Below are positions 7,371 through 11,539 of a DNA stretch of 11,539 nt, piece after piece. Position 1 is the stretch's first letter, and every line of letters starts with the position of its first letter. A model generated the notes under the pieces. It had not been told where the DNA came from. It saw only the letters and a program-made list of their open reading frames with translations, and ran no database searches. Both the position numbers and the translations under genes were made by a program. Source of the DNA: UBA1081 sp964454355 (GTDB lineage: Bacteria; Bacillota; Clostridia; Oscillospirales; Acutalibacteraceae); NCBI GenBank assembly GCA_964454355.1, contig CAYVTA010000068.1, forward strand, positions 1 through 11,539, given 5' to 3'.

Positions 7371-7416
7371 ACTAATTTGATCGGTACAGATAAATTTTCT
7401 GCACCGATTTATTAGT
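7371..7416 (+). terminator. candidate terminator after aroQ
   Basis: ATCGGTACAG (7380-7389) pairs with CTGCACCGAT (7399-7408) apart from one A-C mismatch, around a 9-nt loop. An outer ACTAAT/ATTAGT pair (7371-7376 with 7411-7416) extends the stem past a small internal bulge. The T tract is weak (TTTATTA), so it may be a leaky or Rho-assisted stop or an mRNA 3'-end stabiliser. It lies 4 nt after the last operon gene and before the next promoter. Confidence 0.6.
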
Positions 7417-7443
7417 AAATAATAACAATTTATGAATAAAATA

Positions 7444-7472
7444 TTGACAAATTATATTTATTGTGAAATAAT
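7444..7472 (+). promoter_or_regulatory. sigma-A promoter of the dockerin protein gene
   Basis: A perfect -35 box TTGACA (7444-7449) is separated by 17 nt from AATAAT (7467-7472), five of six matches to TATAAT, with a TG at 7464-7465 that makes an extended -10. Transcription should begin near 7479, leaving a leader of about 78 nt before ATG 7557. No convincing leader structure was seen. This strong promoter makes the secreted protein independent of the aromatic operon. Confidence 0.85.
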
Positions 7473-7556
7473 GTCTATGGCAAATGCTAGTGAATCAACC
7501 TCGGCTGGAAAACATTTTATACTCCTACATCATAAACAACTAAGGAAGTGTGAAAA

Positions 7557-9410
7557 ATGAAAAAAACAAAAAGAGCTATGGGTTTAATACTGATACTGTG
7601 TATTTCTTTGATTTGCATTACGCCGGCATACGCAGCAGATAACAGTGAAATGTATGAATCTTGCAATGTCAACAATTATTACATATCACGCTACGGTAAT
7701 TTGGTGCATTCAAATCTCATAGACGACAACGGCACTCTCACAAGAGCTGAATTTAGTGATAACTATCTATATGTTGAAACATATGACGACGATTACAATC
7801 TTTCCGACAGCTATGTGATAGAGGGCGAACTTGAATATATTAGCGGTGTTCATATAAGCGACGAATACAACTATGTAGTTTGTGCACAAATAAACACAGC
7901 CGAACGTGACACCTGCGAAATAGCAAGAGTTATACAATATGACAAAACATGGACAAGAGTTGATGCCGCAAGCATTTGCGGTGCAAATACACATCAGCTT
8001 GCCGATGCCGGTTCTCTTCGTTTTGAGGAATATGGTAATTATTTGTACATTCACACTTGTCATACAATGTATCTGACAAGTGACGGATATAATCATCAGG
8101 CAAACATGACTATTGTTATCGATACAACTGACATGAGTGTAACAACAGATAAATGTTCAGTAAGTAACACATCATCAGGATACGTAAGCCACTCATTCAA
8201 TCAATTTATTGCCATTGATGAATCAACAAACAGTATTATTACCGTAGACCACGGAGATGCATACCCTCGTGCCATAGCGATGTTCAGATATACTGATCAG
8301 GCCGGCTCAGCCACTCTCAGCACTCCTGCATATATAGATCTATTTGAAATTGCAGGCACCGAAGGTGATAATGAAACAGGTGTGAGCGTTGGTGATTTAA
8401 TTGTTACTGAAAACAACTACATTGTTTCATTCAGCAGCATTGATCAAGGCACAGATTCAACGGCTAGAAATGTATATCTTGCAATAGTCTCAAAAGAATC
8501 CTTTACTAAAGATTCCGTTGAAATCATACAGCTTACTGACCATTCTGATGCAGATGCCATCGAATGCGGATACCCATATATAACCGATATTGGTGACGGT
8601 GCATATTCAGTTATATGGCAAGAAACAGACAGTGATGCTGTTAAAAAAGTATATTACACAACTATAGACGAAAACGGTACAATTCTTTCCGATATTTGCC
8701 GTTTTAATGCGTATCTTTCAGATTGTGAACCTATTTTCACAGGTGATAAAGTTATTTGGTACGCAACTTTCTGTTCCACACCTGTATTTTATTATGTTAG
8801 CACTGAAGATACAACGAAAAGCGGACTTGAATGCGACACTAATCCTGTATTGGAAATTGTAGAAAACGAAACAGGCTGGGAATACAATGTTTATTTTGTT
8901 GACGACGAAGCTGCAACATATAATATTGATTGTCCGTCAAATGTCTCCATTTTTGATATTTCCGTATCTACTGACATGAATGTACCATACTACTACAGCT
9001 ATGGTTCTGACGGTTATTCAAGCTATGTAAAACTAATCTTTGTTGAAACACCATGTACATATAATGTAACAATTACACTCAGCGATGGTCAAATAATTGA
9101 AACCCAGCTAATTGTCAGAATGAGAACCCCCAATAATTCAGATACAAAATTGGTGTCTGAAATTGTTGAAAGTATAGAAACTACAGAAACAACAACTAAA
9201 GATGATCAAGATTCAAATTGTCTCACCTACGGCGATATGGACGGAAATGGAAAAATAACCGCAGCAGATGCAAGAATGATCTTGAGAATTTCGGCTCATA
9301 TAATGCAGATTGACGCCGACAGTATATCAGCTGCAGACCTGAACGGTGACGGAAAAATCACCGCCGGTGATGCAAGACAAGCCTTAAGAATTGCCGCACA
9401 TCTTATATAA
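7557..9410 (+). CDS. secreted dockerin-containing protein of unknown function
   Basis: The 617-residue protein begins with a signal peptide: a basic MKKTKR start, a hydrophobic stretch at about 8-22 and an AYA cleavage site near residue 26. Residues about 27-520 form an acidic, Tyr- and Thr-rich, probably all-beta ectodomain. Its spaced strands and turns suggest a propeller or sandwich, but I recognise no catalytic motif and assign no activity. A linker rich in Thr, Glu and Asp (about 520-555) leads to a C-terminal dockerin. Its first calcium loop is at 560-571 (D560, D562, N564, D571) and its second at 594-605 (D594, N596, D598, D605), each followed by a helix with LRI-A-H. Dockerins bind cohesins, so the protein probably joins a cell-surface or cellulosome-like complex. 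AAGGAAG (7542-7548) supports ATG 7557. Hypothetical carbohydrate-related role only. Confidence 0.85.
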   Translation: MKKTKRAMGLILILCISLICITPAYAADNSEMYESCNVNNYYISRYGNLVHSNLIDDNGTLTRAEFSDNYLYVETYDDDYNLSDSYVIEGELEYISGVHISDEYNYVVCAQINTAERDTCEIARVIQYDKTWTRVDAASICGANTHQLADAGSLRFEEYGNYLYIHTCHTMYLTSDGYNHQANMTIVIDTTDMSVTTDKCSVSNTSSGYVSHSFNQFIAIDESTNSIITVDHGDAYPRAIAMFRYTDQAGSATLSTPAYIDLFEIAGTEGDNETGVSVGDLIVTENNYIVSFSSIDQGTDSTARNVYLAIVSKESFTKDSVEIIQLTDHSDADAIECGYPYITDIGDGAYSVIWQETDSDAVKKVYYTTIDENGTILSDICRFNAYLSDCEPIFTGDKVIWYATFCSTPVFYYVSTEDTTKSGLECDTNPVLEIVENETGWEYNVYFVDDEAATYNIDCPSNVSIFDISVSTDMNVPYYYSYGSDGYSSYVKLIFVETPCTYNVTITLSDGQIIETQLIVRMRTPNNSDTKLVSEIVESIETTETTTKDDQDSNCLTYGDMDGNGKITAADARMILRISAHIMQIDADSISAADLNGDGKITAGDARQALRIAAHLI

Positions 9411-9484
9411 AAAATTGATTACCGGCAATATTTATATAACCCTCGGTATTGAACAATACACACATCAAATTTGATATAAACAAA

Positions 9485-9518
9485 AATTTCCCTAAGATTT
9501 AATCATCTTTGGGAAATT
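9485..9518. terminator. bidirectional intrinsic terminator between convergent genes
   Basis: A 14-bp stem with one mismatch pairs 9485-9498 (AATTTCCCTAAGAT) with 9505-9518 (ATCTTTGGGAAATT) around a 6-nt loop. On the + strand it runs into ATTATTTTATT, and on the - strand into TTTTTG, so it can end both the dockerin gene and the reverse gene. The hairpin includes the reverse gene's stop codon and its last codons. The rest of the 92-bp gap (9411-9502) is AT-rich, with no other clear feature. Confidence 0.8.
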
Positions 9519-10294
9519 ATTTTATTCAACTTTGAATATGCATCAATTATTTCATTTTTGTCATCATAGCTCCACTCATACAGTTCAATGATATATTTTC
9601 CGTTATAACCCATAGAAGCAGCGTAATCAAAGAATTTTCTAAAATCGAAATCACCTTTAAGCGGTGTTATACAATCCGATTTATCGGTTCTGTCACTGAT
9701 ATGGATATGAGCTATCGAACCGGAAAGATTATCAAGAAAATCATAAGGGGAAAAAGAGGCTCTGTATGCTTGTTTTATATCAAGAACTATTTTAAATTTT
9801 TCACCAATATAATCATTCATCATTTTAAGATACTCAGGACTCTGACTGCGATGATGAACAACATTCTCCAAGCACACTTTAACACCGTATTCATCACCCA
9901 TGTCAATCAGATGTGAAAATCTTCTGCAATATTCTTCATCACTGATTGAACCTGGGATTTTTGCACCATGAAACACAAAAATGTCTGCTCCAAGCATCGA
10001 AGTAACTTTAAACATACGGTCATACAAAGGCAGAATATCATGCCACCGACGTTCATAGCTGCTAAAAAGATAAAAAGACTCAGCAAAAGACTGAAAAGGA
10101 TGAATACTGGCAATATTCATTCCATATTTATCTCTAATCTTCAGCAATTCACAAACATAAGAATCTTCCAATTCAGACGGTGAATTAAGAAATAATTCTG
10201 CATTTTTGAAGCCGCACTTCCCAACTTCTTCAAGTGCTTTTTCAGTTTCAAGAGGATAAAAACAAGCTGAGGAAACTCCAAGCTGTGTTGACAT
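9503..10294 (-). CDS. sugar phosphate isomerase/epimerase-like TIM-barrel protein
   Basis: The 263-residue protein has the layout of the xylose isomerase-like TIM barrel superfamily (AP endonuclease 2 fold), whose members isomerise or epimerise sugars or inositol derivatives with a divalent metal. Typical landmarks occur at strand ends: SIHPF (H65), FVFHGAK (H109), CLENV (E143), VLDIKQAYRA (D172), HIHISD (H196, H198) and YIIELYE (E237). E143, D172, H198 and E237 are the likely metal ligands. The substrate cannot be inferred, and no sugar pathway gene is adjacent. The start is placed at the ATG read from 10294, preceded by AGGTGT. An upstream TTG at 10351 would add 19 residues with no support. 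There is no signal peptide, so it is cytoplasmic. Confidence 0.85.
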   Translation of the reverse strand: MSTQLGVSSACFYPLETEKALEEVGKCGFKNAELFLNSPSELEDSYVCELLKIRDKYGMNIASIHPFQSFAESFYLFSSYERRWHDILPLYDRMFKVTSMLGADIFVFHGAKIPGSISDEEYCRRFSHLIDMGDEYGVKVCLENVVHHRSQSPEYLKMMNDYIGEKFKIVLDIKQAYRASFSPYDFLDNLSGSIAHIHISDRTDKSDCITPLKGDFDFRKFFDYAASMGYNGKYIIELYEWSYDDKNEIIDAYSKLNKIISQR

Positions 10295-10319
10295 ACTTAC
10301 ACCTGCCAAAACTTTCGCA

Positions 10320-10348
10320 TTGATACTGCCCGTTAAGTAGTGTAGAAT
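10320..10348 (+). promoter_or_regulatory. candidate promoter for the small membrane protein gene
   Basis: TTGATA (10320-10325) and TAGAAT (10343-10348) each match consensus at five of six positions with a 17-nt spacer. Transcription would start near 10355. That puts the binding site GGAG at the very 5' end if translation starts at 10367, and is more comfortable for a start at 10388. The site sits in the gap between divergent genes. I found no equally good promoter for the reverse gene. Confidence 0.55.
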
Positions 10349-10366
10349 CAAAGCGGAGTGATAATG

Positions 10367-10618
10367 ATGAAAGAGGTATTTAATAACATGAATATTATAT
10401 CCAAATATACAATCAGATACGGCACGGTATTAATTATAACCCTTGCCGTATCCGCATTTTACCTTTATTTAAGGGCCGAAACATCGTCCGACCCTTACAT
10501 TTACATTACGTTATATACCGATATTCTGTTCAGTTTACAAGAATATATTTCGGCAATTTATATTCTTCCCATGCTGACGGAAATTATTTTCCTTGCAGCA
10601 AAGGAACAATACGGATAA
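10367..10618 (+). CDS. small hypothetical membrane protein with two predicted helices
   Basis: This 83-residue protein has no family I recognise. Residues about 18-37 are strongly hydrophobic and look like a membrane helix. A second apolar segment occupies about 60-77, and the two are joined by an acidic, Tyr-rich stretch with DPYIYITLY. No signal peptidase site or catalytic motif is visible. GGAG (10355-10358) supports ATG 10367, while AAGAGGT (10371-10377) could instead serve an ATG at 10388, giving 76 residues. The gene is divergent from the TIM-barrel gene. Its stop lies 2 bp from the stop of the convergent PHP gene. A membrane-like protein behind a plausible promoter and ribosome binding site suggests a real gene, but the evidence is modest. 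Confidence 0.6.
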   Translation: MKEVFNNMNIISKYTIRYGTVLIITLAVSAFYLYLRAETSSDPYIYITLYTDILFSLQEYISAIYILPMLTEIIFLAAKEQYG

Positions 10619-10620
10619 TA

Positions 10621-11539
10621 TCAAACTACACTCAAAGCTTTAAGAATCATATCTGCAACTCTTTCAAGTGCTACGCCGAGAGCTCTGACAAATGCATCAA
10701 TAGGAGCAAAAATAGCTGCATCAAAGTCTTTGAAATTTTCATTGATATTTGCTTCGGGCATACCGTCATACTCAAGAAGAAATGCCTGTGTATATGTAAC
10801 AGCACCTTCACTGATGATTTCTGCTCTTACATAGCTGCCGATATTCTCGCATTCATCAAGGTCGATTGTTGCACCTTCAGCTACAACCTTACCGTCAGAA
10901 ATCCAACGAATGTAAAGTGCATCATCAGCATAAATAGAGATAGTATCTTCGTCATCGTCAACAGCAATTTCATTGACTGTTACGCATGTTGCACCTTCGT
11001 CAAATCTGAATTCCATACCCTGATCGCCGTCTTCTTCAATTGAACGATGGATTTCCGTAACAGCTTCTGCCATTGATGCTCCAACTGCATTGGCAGTTGC
11101 ATTTTCGGAAGCAAGAAGTGCTGCTGAGTAAGCCTCAAGCTCATCAACATTGCCGATATAGCAGCTCTGTGCAAAGAAATTACCGGAAAGAAGGCACTCT
11201 TTAAGAGCTGCAGAAGTGTTTTCGGGCATAACGGTCATAACATAGCCGGAATCTGCAATCTTAAGGTTATGAGCATCGGTAGAAGCGATAGCATAAATAT
11301 TTCTGCCTGTGGGAGCTACATCTGTAAGCATAGTATCCCAAAGCTTTCTGTCGAAACGTGTTCTTGAGTCACCCTTGGAGTTGATATCAATACCGAGGCA
11401 GGAATCGTATTTTACAAGAAGATTCTCAAATTTGTCAATATAGTAGCTATAGAAGAAATCATTGTCATTATATGCATCTTCCGTATAAAGCTCATCTCTT
11501 GCATTTGTGTACTCACCGGGATGGTTGATAACTGAAACA
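10621..11539 (-). CDS. PHP-domain metallo-phosphoesterase-like protein, N-terminus outside window
   Basis: The reading frame is open from the stop at 10621 to the right edge, giving 305 visible residues and no start. At the visible N-terminus is VINHPG (histidine codon at 11521-11523), then GIDINS and, at 11269-11283, STDAH. The HP and D-A-H motifs in this order are hallmarks of the PHP fold, where they bind catalytic metals in phosphoesterases such as histidinol phosphatase and CehA-like hydrolases. The earlier metal motif (H-x-H-x-x-x-S/D) must lie upstream. After the catalytic part come an alanine-rich helical segment, an acidic beta-rich stretch (WISDGKVVAEG onward) and a hydrophobic helical tail of about 30 residues ending LKALSVV. 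The Met at 11331 is internal, since conserved PHP sequence precedes it. The substrate is unknown. Confidence 0.8.
   Translation of the reverse strand, partial: VSVINHPGEYTNARDELYTEDAYNDNDFFYSYYIDKFENLLVKYDSCLGIDINSKGDSRTRFDRKLWDTMLTDVAPTGRNIYAIASTDAHNLKIADSGYVMTVMPENTSAALKECLLSGNFFAQSCYIGNVDELEAYSAALLASENATANAVGASMAEAVTEIHRSIEEDGDQGMEFRFDEGATCVTVNEIAVDDDEDTISIYADDALYIRWISDGKVVAEGATIDLDECENIGSYVRAEIISEGAVTYTQAFLLEYDGMPEANINENFKDFDAAIFAPIDAFVRALGVALERVADMILKALSVV

Noticed and set aside
9464..9475. Perfect palindrome ATCAAATTTGAT between convergent genes
   Set aside because: It is short, AT-only at the centre and far from any promoter. It is likely chance in AT-rich DNA.
10295..10351. N-terminal extension of the TIM-barrel protein from a TTG codon
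   Set aside because: It has no ribosome binding site and its sequence does not resemble the family's N-terminal strand. ATG at 10294 has AGGTGT in front and starts at the expected first strand.
10621..11331. Treating the Met at 11331 as the start of the PHP-like gene
   Set aside because: The frame stays open to the window edge and encodes the conserved HPG motif upstream, so this Met is internal.

Overview
The window looks like chromosomal DNA from an anaerobic Firmicute of the Ruminococcus/Oscillospiraceae type. That placement is inference. It rests on the AT-rich sequence, strong AGGAGG-type ribosome binding sites, textbook sigma-A promoters, clostridial-style aromatic biosynthesis enzymes, and a secreted protein ending in a duplicated dockerin module.

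Positions 1-131 form a GC-rich block (about 56% G+C by my count) of four back-to-back stem-loops that looks like a dispersed intergenic repeat or terminator cluster. Positions 132-318 are AT-rich and hold a perfect TTGACA-17-TATAAT promoter, with a palindrome touching its -35 box and a wider inverted repeat around both.

Positions 319-7366 are one tightly packed seven-gene operon for aromatic amino acids: tyrA, aroB, aroA, aroC, pheA (chorismate mutase-prephenate dehydratase-ACT), an aroE-aroK fusion, and aroQ (type II dehydroquinase). Gaps run from a 20-nt overlap to 13 nt. Together the products carry DAHP to chorismate and on to phenylpyruvate and 4-hydroxyphenylpyruvate. Only DAHP synthase and the final transaminase are missing. 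The 5' leader is only about 25 nt, too short for a T-box or attenuator, so control is probably at initiation and through the ACT domain of PheA. A hairpin follows the operon.

From 7444 a second strong promoter drives a 617-residue secreted protein with a signal peptide, a large ectodomain I cannot assign to a family, and a C-terminal dockerin. It points to a cellulosome-like or other cohesin-based complex elsewhere in the genome. It converges on a reverse-strand TIM-barrel protein of the sugar phosphate isomerase/epimerase type. A bidirectional terminator lies between them and reaches into the end of the reverse gene.

The right end has a small two-helix membrane protein on the + strand. Two base pairs from its stop, on the - strand, ends a PHP-type metallo-phosphoesterase whose N-terminus lies outside the window. 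No RNA genes, insertion sequences or CRISPR arrays were seen. The window is mostly well-understood metabolism. The points worth a second look are the structured repeat, the tyrA operator-like site, the AroE-AroK fusion, the dockerin protein, the small membrane protein and the C-terminal tail of the PHP protein.
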